The notes beneath the pieces are model-generated. The model saw nothing but the letters and a program-made list of their open reading frames with translations. It did not search any database and was not told the DNA's origin. A stretch of 64,000 nt of DNA, taken from NCBI GenBank assembly GCA_951812335.1, contig OX638293.1:514501-578500 (forward strand), given 5' to 3'. Position 1 is the stretch's first letter; every line of letters begins with the position of its first letter. Shown one piece after another: positions 37,282 to 49,029 of the stretch. Both the position numbers and the translations under genes were made by a program. Source of the stretch: Rhodothermales bacterium (lineage in GTDB: Bacteria; Bacteroidota; Rhodothermia; Rhodothermales; VXPQ01).

Positions 37282-39192
37282 ATAGCTCGCCTTCGCGCCC
37301 TTCGTTGCGCACTCCTTCTTCTATTCGTTTTCTCCGGATACCCGACCGCATCGTTCGGCCAGATCCCGGATTCCGTGTTCGCCCTGAAAGAAATCACGGT
37401 TTCCGCCTTGCGGATGGGGGCGCCTGCCTCGCGGGCCCCGCAGCGCATCACGGTGCTTGGACAAGCGGATATCGTTGCCACGGGCTCCCGCACAGTTGCT
37501 GACGTGTTGTCTGCCCGCTCCGGATTCTTCATCCGGCAATACGGACAGGGCTTGGCCACCGTCTCCCACCGGGGCGGAGCGGCGGGGCACACGCAGGTAT
37601 TGATCGACGGCATGCGTCTGTCCGATGCGCAAGCGGGCCAGTTCGATCTGAGCCTGCTTCCGCTCCATCTGTTCGATTCCATGGAGGTGCTGCACGGCCC
37701 CTCGTCCTCTCTCTATGGCGCGGACGGGATGTCCGGCGCCGTGTACCTGCGAGGCGCGCGGGGCGGAGGCGGGCGAGCAAGCGTCGCCACGGAAGTCGGG
37801 GCCTGGGGCGAGTTGCTGACGTCGGCGGGCTGGGCCTTCGGCAAAGGCAGCGTATCCGGCCTCGTTTCCGGGGAATACCGTCGCAGCAAGGGAAATTTTC
37901 CGTACGAAACGGAGACCGTAGAAGAAATGCGGCTCGAAAACGCGGATCGGGAAGGCTGGTCCGTCATGGGTGCGCTGCAAGGCCGCACAGGCCGGCATAC
38001 GCTTCGCGGCGCATTCTTCCACATAGACTGGCAACGACATCTTCCGGGCTCGTCCCTGTTCGGATCCCAGGGAGAACAACAATGGGATACGCACTCGCGC
38101 CTGTGGCTGGAAGATGCGGTGTCGCTGGGCGCCGGGGCCCTTGTCTTGCGCGGATTTCTGCATCGCGGGAAACTCCGGTACCTGAACCCCCACCCTGTAT
38201 GGGGACAGGACAATACCGGGCGCACGACGACGAGCGGGCTGGAAGCCACCTATCGGCTGCCTGCAGGAACCCGTCTGGATGTATCTGCCGGAGCGACCGC
38301 CGGATACGGCGCCGCCGATAACCCTTCTTTGGTATCGTCGGTCTCCGAATTCAGATCGGGCGCGTTCGTTTCGGCGGCGGGTGCATACGGACGCTGGCGG
38401 ATCTACCCGGCAGTTCGGCTCGATACCTATCGCGAGAGCGACCGCACCCTGTCGGCGCTCAGCCCGCGTCTCGGAGCGAACGTACAGCCGTTCGACCGAT
38501 TCCCGCTTTTCGTAAAAGCGAATGTCGGCGGGGGTTTCCGGGTACCTACCTTCAACGACCGGTTCTGGGCGGGCTCCGGCAATCCCGATCTGAAGCCCGA
38601 ACGGTTGTATTCGGCGGACGGGGGTCTACAGATTGACGGGCGGGCGGTGCAATTCGAGGTGTCCGCATACGCCGCGCGGTATTCGAACCGAATCATATGG
38701 ACCCCCGACGACGAGACCGGCTTCGTATGGTCGCCCAAAAACCTGGCGAAGACCCGGTCGCTGGGCATCGAAACGTCGATCTCCGCGCGCGTGAACGAAG
38801 AACTGACCGTGGGGGCGCTGCATACCTGGATGCACGCCGTCGACCGCTCGGATGCGTCTTCTCCCGACTATAACAAGCCGATCCCCTTTTTGCCGGCGCA
38901 CCTCGTGAAGCCCTACGTGTCGGCGAGGTTCGGACGGGTCAGCGTAGACCTGCACGGCCGGTTCATGGATCGCCGCTTCACGACGCCGGCGGCGGACAAG
39001 GAGGATAGCCTCGACCCGGCGTTCGTTGCCGGCGCACAGGTCGGCTGCTTCTGGAATACAGGACCGTTCGGCTGGCGGCTTTCGACGATTGTCGAAAACG
39101 CTTTCGACAAGCAGTACACCATTGTCGAAGGACACCCCATGCCGCCGCGTCACGCACGCCTTCGCCTCGTGCTGCAAACCCGAACCCGCTGA
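37279..39192 (+). CDS. TonB-dependent outer-membrane receptor, BtuB-like
   Basis: 637 residues. Signal peptide (LRALRCALLLLFVFSGYPTASFG), then a plug domain with ITVLGQADIVATGSRTVADVLSARSGFFIRQYGQGLATVSHRGGAAGHTQVLIDGMRLSDAQ and MEVLHGPSSSLYGADGMSGAVYL, followed by a beta-barrel ending in ...RLRLVLQTRTR. The B12 riboswitch upstream makes uptake of cobalamin or a corrinoid the best prediction. No other transport genes for B12 lie next to it. Confidence 0.92.
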   Translation: MIARLRALRCALLLLFVFSGYPTASFGQIPDSVFALKEITVSALRMGAPASRAPQRITVLGQADIVATGSRTVADVLSARSGFFIRQYGQGLATVSHRGGAAGHTQVLIDGMRLSDAQAGQFDLSLLPLHLFDSMEVLHGPSSSLYGADGMSGAVYLRGARGGGGRASVATEVGAWGELLTSAGWAFGKGSVSGLVSGEYRRSKGNFPYETETVEEMRLENADREGWSVMGALQGRTGRHTLRGAFFHIDWQRHLPGSSLFGSQGEQQWDTHSRLWLEDAVSLGAGALVLRGFLHRGKLRYLNPHPVWGQDNTGRTTTSGLEATYRLPAGTRLDVSAGATAGYGAADNPSLVSSVSEFRSGAFVSAAGAYGRWRIYPAVRLDTYRESDRTLSALSPRLGANVQPFDRFPLFVKANVGGGFRVPTFNDRFWAGSGNPDLKPERLYSADGGLQIDGRAVQFEVSAYAARYSNRIIWTPDDETGFVWSPKNLAKTRSLGIETSISARVNEELTVGALHTWMHAVDRSDASSPDYNKPIPFLPAHLVKPYVSARFGRVSVDLHGRFMDRRFTTPAADKEDSLDPAFVAGAQVGCFWNTGPFGWRLSTIVENAFDKQYTIVEGHPMPPRHARLRLVLQTRTR

Positions 39193-39411
39193 GGCGCCGC
39201 CTCCACCCCCACGCACTATGCACGGCCGGAGCCCTCTGCCCTTTCGTCAGGGTAGGGCCCCGGTCGGTCCCGAAATGCCGTATTCCTCCAGGCCGGAGTG
39301 TGTCAGTACGGCAGAGTATGGAATTGGCACGCCGTTTGATAGGACCGGGGCATTCCCTTTTTTGTAACCAACCATCGTCCGGTTTCTGCCGGAAGGAGGA
39401 AAAAAGAAACC

Positions 39412-41443
<2,032 letters not shown>

Positions 41444-41477
41444 GCCGGACGCTTCCCTTACACGGGATAAAACAAGG

Positions 41478-41517
41478 AAAAAGGCGGACCCTGCTGCATG
41501 CGGGATCCGCCTTTTTT
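41478..41517 (+). terminator. Rho-independent terminator after groEL
   Basis: AAAAAGGCGGA...CCC pairs with GGGATCCGCCTTTTTT with one bulged base, a GC-rich stem ending in a T run; the A-rich left arm could make it bidirectional. Confidence 0.85.
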
Positions 41518-41820
41518 GTGCTTTTTCTACTGCTTTTCCACACTTTTTTTACTCCTTTTCGCACTTTTATGGTGCAACGCGCCGCAGACGCATCCCCGTA
41601 TTGACGATCTGCGAGCGTCCGTAAAAACTCACACGCCACCCGGGAACCGATCCCGAGCGGCGTGAAGTTCTGACCGCCCTGCCGTTTGGGCCGTGCAGGG
41701 AGCGCCGTAGCGGGGTCGCCTCGTCCGAACCGGCATTTCCTGACGACAGCCTATGGACTGCAATATACGCCACAACAAAAACCGGGCTCAATGCCCGTAA
41801 CGATTGCGGGCCCTGAAAAA
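41518..41820. other. Intergenic region downstream of groEL and glgA, possible gene relic
   Basis: No gene. On the minus strand the stretch GWRVSFYGRSQIVNTGMRLRRVAP (around 41567-41640) faintly resembles the C-terminus of formylglycine-generating-enzyme-like (SUMF1) domains, but no upstream part of such a gene is seen. Treat as a weak hint only. Confidence 0.25.
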
Positions 41821-43035
41821 TTACAGCAACTCCTCGTAGAACCGCACGGTCCGTTCCGCCACGGCCCGCCAACTGTACCGCTCCACCACGCGGCGGCGGC
41901 CCGCAGCGCCCATCCGGCGGCGCAGTTCCTCGTCGTCCATCAGCCGGTTGACGGCCTCGGCAAGGTCTCTGGAAAACCGGTCTGCGTCCTTCGGTTCGAA
42001 ATCGGTGGCGCCCCGCGCTTCGAGCGGCACGAGGACCCCCGTTTCTCCATCCACCACAATGCCCGGAATTCCCCCTACGGCGGAAGCGACCACGGCCGTT
42101 TCGCACGCCATCGCTTCGAGATTGATGATCCCGAACGGCTCGTACACCGAGGGGCACACGAACACGGAGGCCCCTGCGTACAGGGCGATGGTTTCTTCGC
42201 GCGGAAGCATATCGGCAATCCAGATGATATCGTGCCGCCCCGCGGACCGGGCTGCGGCAACCGCCGCCGCCATTTCCCGGGCAATATTCTCTGTATCCGG
42301 CGCCCCGGCGCACAGCACGACCTGCGCACCTTCGCGCAGATGCTCGATGGCGCTCACCAGGTGAACGATCCCTTTCTGCCGGGTAATGCGGCCCACGAAC
42401 AGCACGAACGGCTTCGAAGGATCGACACCGTGTTTTTGCAGGATTTCGGGCCGTTCCACGGGCCGGTATTCGTCCGGGTCGATGCCGTTCGGAATCACGC
42501 GCACCTTGTTTTCCGGCACGTCGTAGAGCGTCATCACGTCCTGGCGCATGGCGTCGGATACGGCCACGACGCCGTCGGCATTCCGGTACGCCGTTTTCTC
42601 GACCCAGGAACTGGCGTGGTAGGCGCTGCCCAGTTGCTCCACTTTCCAGGGCCGGTGCGGCTCCAGCGAATGGGTGCTCAGCACCAGGCGGGCGTCGTCC
42701 AGTTGGCGAAGCAGGCATCCCGCAAAGTGCGCATACCACGTGTGGCAGTGTACGATGTCGGCGCCGGAGACCAGCCCGGCCATGCGCACGTTGCGCAGCA
42801 TCGTTTCGAGAAACCGGGTATGGCGGGGGTCCGTCGCCGGCAGGTCCGCGCCCGGTTCGACGCCATGCACACGCAGCCTGTCCCGCTCTTCGCGCTGGTC
42901 TCCGAAGCAGCACACGTGCACCTCGTGCGCCCCCCCGTCCACCGCAAGGAGTTCTTTTACGAGATACTCGACATGAACGCCCGCGCCCCCGTAAATGTGC
43001 GGGGGGTACTCGTTGGTGAGGATGGCAATGCGCAT
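41821..43035 (-). CDS. glgA: GT4-family glycogen synthase / alpha-glucan glucosyltransferase (actinobacterial GlgA/GlgM type)
   Basis: 404 residues with two Rossmann halves. MRIAILTNEYPPHIYGGAGVHVEYLVKEL is the typical GT4 glycogen-synthase opening, followed by VHCHTWYAHFAG, VIPNGID, FVGRITRQKGI and the retaining motif VCPSVYEPFGIINLEAMACETAVVAS. It would elongate alpha-1,4-glucan from (A/U)DP-glucose, or form maltose-1-phosphate if GlgM-like. Shorter than the GT5 GlgA of E. coli. No other glycogen genes lie next to it. Confidence 0.87.
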   Translation of the reverse strand: MRIAILTNEYPPHIYGGAGVHVEYLVKELLAVDGGAHEVHVCCFGDQREERDRLRVHGVEPGADLPATDPRHTRFLETMLRNVRMAGLVSGADIVHCHTWYAHFAGCLLRQLDDARLVLSTHSLEPHRPWKVEQLGSAYHASSWVEKTAYRNADGVVAVSDAMRQDVMTLYDVPENKVRVIPNGIDPDEYRPVERPEILQKHGVDPSKPFVLFVGRITRQKGIVHLVSAIEHLREGAQVVLCAGAPDTENIAREMAAAVAAARSAGRHDIIWIADMLPREETIALYAGASVFVCPSVYEPFGIINLEAMACETAVVASAVGGIPGIVVDGETGVLVPLEARGATDFEPKDADRFSRDLAEAVNRLMDDEELRRRMGAAGRRRVVERYSWRAVAERTVRFYEELL

Positions 43036-43075
43036 GGGGTGGTGGGGTTGGGGTAGCTATGCAGGTGATAGGGGA

Positions 43076-44446
43076 TCAGGTGTTTTCGCTGTCTTCGAGT
43101 TCTCGAAGATTCTCCTCCATCATAGAAACGGTTTCTTCATCTCCGGCCTTCTTCGCAATAGCCAGTGCTTTCTCGAAGTCGGCACGGGCTTCGGCTATGC
43201 GGCCTAGTTCGAATTTGGCAGCGCCACGGTTTTTGTAGGCTCCTGTCTCGTCTGGGTTCAGTTGGATCACTGTCGTGAAATCAACAACAGCATCTCGGTT
43301 CTGGACTAACTTACGGTTCAAAAGACCACGATTGTAGTGAGCTTGGGCAAGGTCTGGACTCAGGCTGATCGCTTCATTGAAGTCGTCAAAAGCATCTTTA
43401 TATTGACGTGTTTTTACATTCGCAAGACCACGATTGTAGTATGCTTGGGCATAGTTCTTTTTCAGACGAATCGCTTCATTGAAATCAGCAATGGCATCTT
43501 GATCTTGACCTGTTTTTGCATTTGCAATACCACGATTGTAGTAGGCTTCAGCATAGTTCTTTTTCAGACGAATCGCTTCATTGAAATCAGCAATGGCATC
43601 TTGATAGCGGCCCAAAATAGCCTTGGCAATGCCACGATTAGTGTACGCTCCAACATGGTCAGGGTTGAGGCGGAGCGCCTCGTCATAGGCCGAAAGCACT
43701 TCTTCAAGATTTATTTCATCTCCCGCCACGCTTTCTTCTTGAGACAAGAGATAACCAACTGAAACCCAGGCGTCAGCGGCAAGATTGTTATCGATTCCTT
43801 CAGTAGCATGGGCAATACCCCTCCATATAGTGATAGCATCTTCTGTCTTTCCTTCTTTCTGGAGAGAAATGGCACGGGCAACCGCCCTATCCAACAGCGA
43901 TGCATCGGGATCATTGCTAATGGCCTCGGCCTGTTCTTGGGTAGCGGGATTGCTGGCAGCCTTTTCCGCCGTCATATTCTGAAGAAGTTCGTGGGATTTA
44001 TCTCGATTTTGCTTGATCTCTTCGACAAAACGCTTCGCTTCTTGGGCACTTCCCCGTGCTTCGTTTTCGATTTCCTTAAACCTCCTGTAGCCCAGAAATC
44101 CAAGGATGGGAACAGCGATAGCAAAGAATGTCAGAACAACACCAATGACAGCCAACCACCATTCAATAGTGCTCGCCCGGTCGTCCAAGAGTTTGCTTCG
44201 GAGTTCATTGAATCGGCGATCGATTTCTGTATCGGCGGAAGGATCAGGATTCTGCTGGTCGGCACGGTTTGCCAGTTGTAAGGCGGCTGTCGTATCGGCT
44301 TGCGGAGTTTCGTTCAGTATCTCGGTTGTTTGGGGGATGGGAGCTGGCACCGACTGCGCAAGCGAAACCGTCGGGATCGAGACGCTCACGATTCCATAAG
44401 CCATTACAGCCCCGACGATAAGGGGCCATATCTTCAAAGAGCGCAT
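43076..44446 (-). CDS. Membrane-anchored TPR-repeat protein
   Basis: 456 residues. N-terminal signal/anchor (IWPLIVGAVMAYGIVSVSIPTVSLA), a second membrane span at about 95-120 (WWLAVIGVVLTFFAIAVPILGFLGY), a charged coiled-coil linker and six or more TPR units, two nearly identical (DAIADFNEAIRLKKNYAEAY and DAIADFNEAIRLKKNYAQAY). TPR domains bind partner proteins; nothing indicates the partner. Divergent from the restriction-modification genes. Confidence 0.85.
   Translation of the reverse strand: MRSLKIWPLIVGAVMAYGIVSVSIPTVSLAQSVPAPIPQTTEILNETPQADTTAALQLANRADQQNPDPSADTEIDRRFNELRSKLLDDRASTIEWWLAVIGVVLTFFAIAVPILGFLGYRRFKEIENEARGSAQEAKRFVEEIKQNRDKSHELLQNMTAEKAASNPATQEQAEAISNDPDASLLDRAVARAISLQKEGKTEDAITIWRGIAHATEGIDNNLAADAWVSVGYLLSQEESVAGDEINLEEVLSAYDEALRLNPDHVGAYTNRGIAKAILGRYQDAIADFNEAIRLKKNYAEAYYNRGIANAKTGQDQDAIADFNEAIRLKKNYAQAYYNRGLANVKTRQYKDAFDDFNEAISLSPDLAQAHYNRGLLNRKLVQNRDAVVDFTTVIQLNPDETGAYKNRGAAKFELGRIAEARADFEKALAIAKKAGDEETVSMMEENLRELEDSENT
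43449..43605. repeat. Near-identical TPR-coding duplication, 102-bp period
   Basis: A 55-base stretch at 43449-43503 recurs without change at 43551-43605, exactly 34 codons apart. It indicates a recent in-frame duplication of one TPR unit. Confidence 0.8.
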
Positions 44447-44753
44447 CGCTTAATTCATTTTCGTGTTATGTGGTACCATGTCTATCCACGCACAACGCGA
44501 GGAAATCAGGGTTGGCAAGAGCGCGTCTCTGACCAGATGATGATGGCACGGAACCCGTCCATAACATCGCTGTTCCGCGATGAGTCAACGAATTGGTCTT
44601 GCCTCTAAGCAAGTCGCCGTTAGACCACACACCCATACCTCGCTGAACGCGGAAAAAATGTAATGCCGTCCGCCATTCTCTCAGGAACGCCAACCCATTG
44701 ACGCGGTTGATTATTTTCTAACAGGAAGAATCGACCCGGTAGCGTGCGAACGG
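44447..44753. other. Divergent intergenic region between the TPR gene and the methyltransferase
   Basis: About 300 bases with the two promoters expected. No ORF, operator or repeat that I recognise. Confidence 0.5.
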
Positions 44754-46412
44754 ATGAGGACGACGGCTCAAAAAGAAAAACCAAAGCGGCGCATTGCCAG
44801 TGCGCCCCGGTCCACACGCCCCGCAATACCGACTCCCCGGCAAGGAGAACGACCCACTGTCTATGCCGACCGCGTCGGTGCCTGGTACGTCGAAAGCAAG
44901 TCCGACGAGCACCGCAAGGCGCATGGCCTTTATCTCACACCGGTCCCTGTGGCTGATTTTATGGCGGCGAGAATCACAGCCGGCGGATCGAGGCTTCGTA
45001 TCCTCGATCCCGCCGCCGGCGCCGGCATTCTCTGCTGTGCAGCTCTGGAGGTGCTTGCCTCCCGCGATCCAAAACCGGATACCGTACAACTGGTCGCTCA
45101 TGAAGTCGATCAGAGTCTGATTGCGCCATTGCGGGCCGTCCTCGACTATCTTGCGGACTGGTGCCATAATTATGGGGTGACGGTTGCTATTCGGATCGAG
45201 GCAACCGATTTCGTCATGGCGCACGCCGAGGTGTTGCGTACGCTCGGCCAACTCTTTCCCTCTCGGTCGGAGGTCGAAAACTTCGACATCGTTATCTCGA
45301 ATCCTCCTTATTTCAAGATCAGCAAAGCCGATCCGCGCGCAATGGCCGCTTCCACGGTGGTACACGGCCAGCCGAACATCTACGCTCTCTTCATGGCGGT
45401 CGGCAGCGTACTGCTGCGGGAGCATGGCGATTTCATCTTCATTACGCCCCGAAGCTTTGCGTCCGGCCCGTACTTCCGGCGGTTCCGGCAGGTATTCTTC
45501 GACATGATCCGGTTGACAAAAGTCCATGTGTTCGGATCGCGACGAGACGCCTTCAGCCGGGATGAGGTATTGCAGGAAAACGTTATTGTCTCCGGCATCC
45601 GTCAGGACCGCTGGCATCGGAGCGGATGTAATGCGCCGCTTATTGTTTCATCGAGTCGCGGGGTTCGCGACATCGGCGAGTCCAGCAGCCGCGAGGTCGC
45701 GATGAACACAATACTTGATCTGACTTCCGCAGACAAGATTCTGCGTCTGCCGGTCCGGGACACGGACGAGGAAGTGCTGGCCCTGGTGGATTCCTGGCCG
45801 AGCACTCTCCGAAGCCTCGGCCTGAACATCTCCACAGGACCCGTGGTGCCGTTTCGGGCAACGGAACGCATCGGCAAGGAAGGCCATGTGCCGGAGAGTC
45901 ACGTGCCTCTGCTATGGATGAACCATGTACGGGCTATGCAGACCTCATGGCCCCTGGATCGACACAAGCCGGAGTATATTCTGCGCGCCGGCGCCAGAAC
46001 GCTTCTTGTACCGAACAAAAACTACGTGCTCCTGCGCCGCTTCAGCGCGAAAGAGGAACCGCGTCGGTTGACCGCAGCTCCCTACATTGCAGAGAAGTTC
46101 GCAATCCCCGAGGTCGGGTTCGAGAATCATCTCAACTACGTTCACCGCCCCGGCGGTTCGCTCTCCGAGGATGAAGCCTGGGGCCTGGCGGCGCTCTACA
46201 ACAGCCGACTGCTCGACACCTGGTTTCGCACAATCAACGGCAATACCCAGGTGAGCGCCACCGAACTGCGCGCCATGCCGCTACCCGCACACCGGACGAT
46301 CATCGCCCTTGGCCAGTGTGTGAAGCATCTCGCCGATCCCATGAAGGATCTGGACAGTCTTGTTATGAAACTGGTTACCCAACCGGACTTGAAGGAGGCT
46401 GTCGTTGCCTGA
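44754..46412 (+). CDS. Type II N6-adenine DNA methyltransferase, PstI/BsuBI-type partner
   Basis: 552 residues. SAM motif I is LDPAAGAGILCCAALEVL (84-101) and the catalytic motif IV is NPPY (183-186), followed by FITPRSFASGPYFRRFRQVFF, the order of gamma-class N6-adenine methyltransferases of the Eco57I/PaeR7I group. The C-terminal part (GNTQVSATELRAMPLP) is the target-recognition end of this group. Its stop overlaps the start of a BsuBI/PstI-type endonuclease, so CTGCAG methylation is the likely activity. Confidence 0.93.
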   Translation: MRTTAQKEKPKRRIASAPRSTRPAIPTPRQGERPTVYADRVGAWYVESKSDEHRKAHGLYLTPVPVADFMAARITAGGSRLRILDPAAGAGILCCAALEVLASRDPKPDTVQLVAHEVDQSLIAPLRAVLDYLADWCHNYGVTVAIRIEATDFVMAHAEVLRTLGQLFPSRSEVENFDIVISNPPYFKISKADPRAMAASTVVHGQPNIYALFMAVGSVLLREHGDFIFITPRSFASGPYFRRFRQVFFDMIRLTKVHVFGSRRDAFSRDEVLQENVIVSGIRQDRWHRSGCNAPLIVSSSRGVRDIGESSSREVAMNTILDLTSADKILRLPVRDTDEEVLALVDSWPSTLRSLGLNISTGPVVPFRATERIGKEGHVPESHVPLLWMNHVRAMQTSWPLDRHKPEYILRAGARTLLVPNKNYVLLRRFSAKEEPRRLTAAPYIAEKFAIPEVGFENHLNYVHRPGGSLSEDEAWGLAALYNSRLLDTWFRTINGNTQVSATELRAMPLPAHRTIIALGQCVKHLADPMKDLDSLVMKLVTQPDLKEAVVA

Positions 46413-47352
46413 GATCGAAGAAGCACAGGAAATACTTGAGACTCTCGGCATGCCGAAGGCCCAGCACAACCCGATGTCCGGCATGACGCTCATCGCTCTG
46501 TGCAGGCTGGCGCCTGACGCTTCCTGGTCGGAGGCTAAACGGGAACCGTGTACTGTCACCAAGGGCATCATGGATTATCTCAGGGAGCACTACGGCACCG
46601 ACTACGCACCGAACACGAGAGAGACCTTCCGACGACAGGTTCTTCATCAGTTCGTTCAGGGAGGAATTGCCGACTATAACGCCTTCGAGCCCGATCTTCC
46701 GACAAACAGTCCTCGCGCCCACTACGCCATTACGGAAGCCGCGCTGGCGACTATCCGGCGATATGGGACAGAGTGTTGGGATACGGCCGTGAAGACGTTT
46801 CTCCGGGAACAGGGCGCTCTTGTCGAACGCTATCGGCGCGAAAGGGATCGAAATATGGTGCCCATCACGATCCCCGATGGACAGGAACTACTCTTCTCGC
46901 CCGGCAAGCATAATGAAGTGCAGAAGGCCATCGTGGAAGAGTTTGCACCCCGCTTTGCTCCAGGCGCGCACCTGCTTTATCTCGGAGATACGGCCAGAAA
47001 GGACCTTTTGGTGGACAGACATGGTCTCGCCGAACTCGGCATTCCGATCACCGATCACGACAAACTGCCGGATGTCGTGCTTTACGATGCGGGGCGAAAT
47101 TGGCTATTCCTCATTGAGGCGGTGACATCGCACGGTCCTATGTCGTCCAAGCGGATCGTCGGGTTGGAGGACATGCTTTCCGAATGTACTGCAGGGCTCG
47201 TTTACGTCAGCGCCTTTCCGGATTTCGGGGAATTCCGCAAGCACATGAAAACCATCGCTTGGGAGACGGAAGTATGGCTCTGCGATACTCCCGACCACAT
47301 GATCCACTACAACGGCGACCGTTTCCTCGGCCCTCGAACAAAAGTTGATTGA
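46405..47352 (+). CDS. BsuBI/PstI-family restriction endonuclease
   Basis: 315 residues from a TTG at 46405, which has a strong SD (GGAGG seven bases upstream) and overlaps the methyltransferase stop by 8 bases. The C-terminal catalytic domain is very like BsuBI/PstI: HNEVQKAIVEEFAPRFAPGA, LYLGDTARKDLLVD, ITDHDKLPDVVLYD and WLFLIEAVTSHGPMSSKR. Known members cut CTGCAG. The rare start may keep nuclease output below methylase output. No frame damage is visible. Confidence 0.94.
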   Translation: MPEIEEAQEILETLGMPKAQHNPMSGMTLIALCRLAPDASWSEAKREPCTVTKGIMDYLREHYGTDYAPNTRETFRRQVLHQFVQGGIADYNAFEPDLPTNSPRAHYAITEAALATIRRYGTECWDTAVKTFLREQGALVERYRRERDRNMVPITIPDGQELLFSPGKHNEVQKAIVEEFAPRFAPGAHLLYLGDTARKDLLVDRHGLAELGIPITDHDKLPDVVLYDAGRNWLFLIEAVTSHGPMSSKRIVGLEDMLSECTAGLVYVSAFPDFGEFRKHMKTIAWETEVWLCDTPDHMIHYNGDRFLGPRTKVD

Positions 47353-47416
47353 TCCGGTCCAAGGTCTCGGCGGTGGAACCAGGAAACGTCAGCAAACCCA
47401 ACGAGCCTTCAGAACC

Positions 47417-47629
47417 ATGCCCCTGACACGAGACGTCAAGGAAACGATCCGGGCGCGCATTAAACGCGATCCGGAATTCGGCGAGGAATTGCTCAAGGAG
47501 GGAATCGAGTGCTTTCTTGCGGGGGAAGTGGATACCGGCAAGATTCTGCTCCGCGACCACATCACCCCACCACAATCTCCTTCCTCAGGCGCGCTGCGGG
47601 TATGCCTAATTGCTCGCGGTATTTCGTGA
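47417..47629 (+). pseudogene. Truncated XRE-type addiction-module regulator
   Basis: From ATG 47417 the product MPLTRDVKETIRARIKRDPEFGEELLKEG...EVDTGKILLRDHI matches the N-terminal half of small XRE antitoxin-like regulators. After RDHI the family sequence (NATVGFEELA...) is lost and the frame runs into the antisense of the rpoN 3' end, where it stops. The helix-turn-helix is missing, so it is probably non-functional. Lies just behind the restriction endonuclease. Confidence 0.65.
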
Positions 47630-49028
47630 CGGTCCGCCTTGCGATTCGGAAACCCCGTTCCTCGAGAGACCCCACCAGGCGCTGATCGGACAAGGGTTTC
47701 GCCTTGTCCTCTCCGTCGACGATCCCTTCGAGGATCGCCTTGATTTCCTTGTTGGACACATCCTCGCCGTCGGCGCTCCGGATCCCCTCGGAAAAGAAAT
47801 ACTTCAGTTCGTACACCCCGAACCGGGTCTGCACGTATTTGCCGTTGACCACCCGGCTGACGGTCGAGATATCCATCTCGATGATCTCCGACACATCGTT
47901 CAGAATCATGGGCTTCAGATGCCCTTCCCCGTACCGGAAGAAATCCTCTTGCAAGCGAACGATGGCGTGCATCACCCGAGTCATTGTATGACGGCGCTGG
48001 TGGATGGACTGGATAAACCAGCGCGCCGACTCGAACTTGTTCTTGAGAAACTTGCGCGTGGCGGCGTCCACGGAAGACGAGCCGGGCTCCTTCTTTCGGG
48101 CCACCATATTCTGGAGCATCTGCCGGTACTGCCGCGAGATATGCAGCGGCGGCGCATTGCGCCCGTTGAGGGTGACAATGAACTCGTCGTCGACGGATTC
48201 CACCGTAAAATCCGGGGTGATGTAATTCTGCCGAGCGGAGAACTGGCCCTCGCCGGGTTTCGGATCGAGCCGGTGACGGATCAGGTCGAACGCTTCCCGA
48301 AGCTCTTCGCCGGTAACACGCAGCTTCTTCCGGATCGCATCGAAATGCTTCATGGTGAACGCCTTGTACGTTTCCGCAAGCATGCGGATGGCTACGTCGC
48401 GGCCTTCTACGGTGGGAGGCATGGCGCGGAGCTGCACCAGCAGGCATTCCTGCAGATCGCGGGCGGCAATTCCGATCGGATCCAGGCGCTGGACGCGCTC
48501 CAGCATCGCCTCGATGTCCGAAAGTTCGGGCGTGAACCCGGCATTGAAGGAAAGATCGTCCACGATGGATTCGAGGGGGCGGCGCAGGTAACCGTCCTCG
48601 TCGATCGAACCGATAACCTGCTCGGCAATGATTTCCTCCTCTTCCGTGAGCTCCTGCAGCGCCAACTGGTCCCGAAGATGCTCGATCAGCGTCCCGGTGG
48701 CCGGAATGGGCAGTTCCCGATCCTCTTCCCGGCTGTAATCGACGCGCGCCTTGTAGCCGTACATATCCTCGGTATTGTCGAGCAGTTCGGCCCAGTCGTA
48801 CTCCTCGTCGGGGTCCCGCTCGCTTTCCGCCTCGACAGACTCCTCCGCCATATCTTCCGGGACATCGGCGGTCTCGGTCGCGGCGTCTTCCAGCAAGGGA
48901 TTCTCTTCCAGTTCCGCCTCGATGCGCTGTTCGAGCGCAAGCGTAGGCAACTGCAGCAACTGGATATACTGTATCTGCTGAGGAGACAGCTTTTGCTGGA
49001 GCCGTTGTGTTTGCTGGAGATTCAGCAT
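47562..49028 (-). CDS. rpoN: RNA polymerase sigma-54 factor RpoN
   Basis: 488 residues. Region I is glutamine-rich (LNLQQTQRLQQKLSPQQIQYIQLLQLPTLALEQRIEAELEENPLLED), region II acidic, and the C-terminus carries the RpoN box ARRTVTKYREQLGIPAARLRKE (canonical ARRTVAKYRE with one change). Sigma-54 promoters need an AAA+ activator; none is adjacent. A dispersed-repeat block begins two bases upstream of the start codon and must contain or displace the promoter. Confidence 0.96.
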   Translation of the reverse strand: MLNLQQTQRLQQKLSPQQIQYIQLLQLPTLALEQRIEAELEENPLLEDAATETADVPEDMAEESVEAESERDPDEEYDWAELLDNTEDMYGYKARVDYSREEDRELPIPATGTLIEHLRDQLALQELTEEEEIIAEQVIGSIDEDGYLRRPLESIVDDLSFNAGFTPELSDIEAMLERVQRLDPIGIAARDLQECLLVQLRAMPPTVEGRDVAIRMLAETYKAFTMKHFDAIRKKLRVTGEELREAFDLIRHRLDPKPGEGQFSARQNYITPDFTVESVDDEFIVTLNGRNAPPLHISRQYRQMLQNMVARKKEPGSSSVDAATRKFLKNKFESARWFIQSIHQRRHTMTRVMHAIVRLQEDFFRYGEGHLKPMILNDVSEIIEMDISTVSRVVNGKYVQTRFGVYELKYFFSEGIRSADGEDVSNKEIKAILEGIVDGEDKAKPLSDQRLVGSLEERGFRIARRTVTKYREQLGIPAARLRKEIVVG

Positions 49029-49029
49029 A

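Noticed and set aside
39325-39340. Possible sigma-54 promoter before groES (TGGCACG-N4-TTGAT)
   Set aside because: The essential GC at -12 is GA here, and no activator is nearby, so a match by chance is likely.
39193-39411. CIRCE element upstream of groES
   Set aside because: Searched for TTAGCACTC and its inverted partner; not present.
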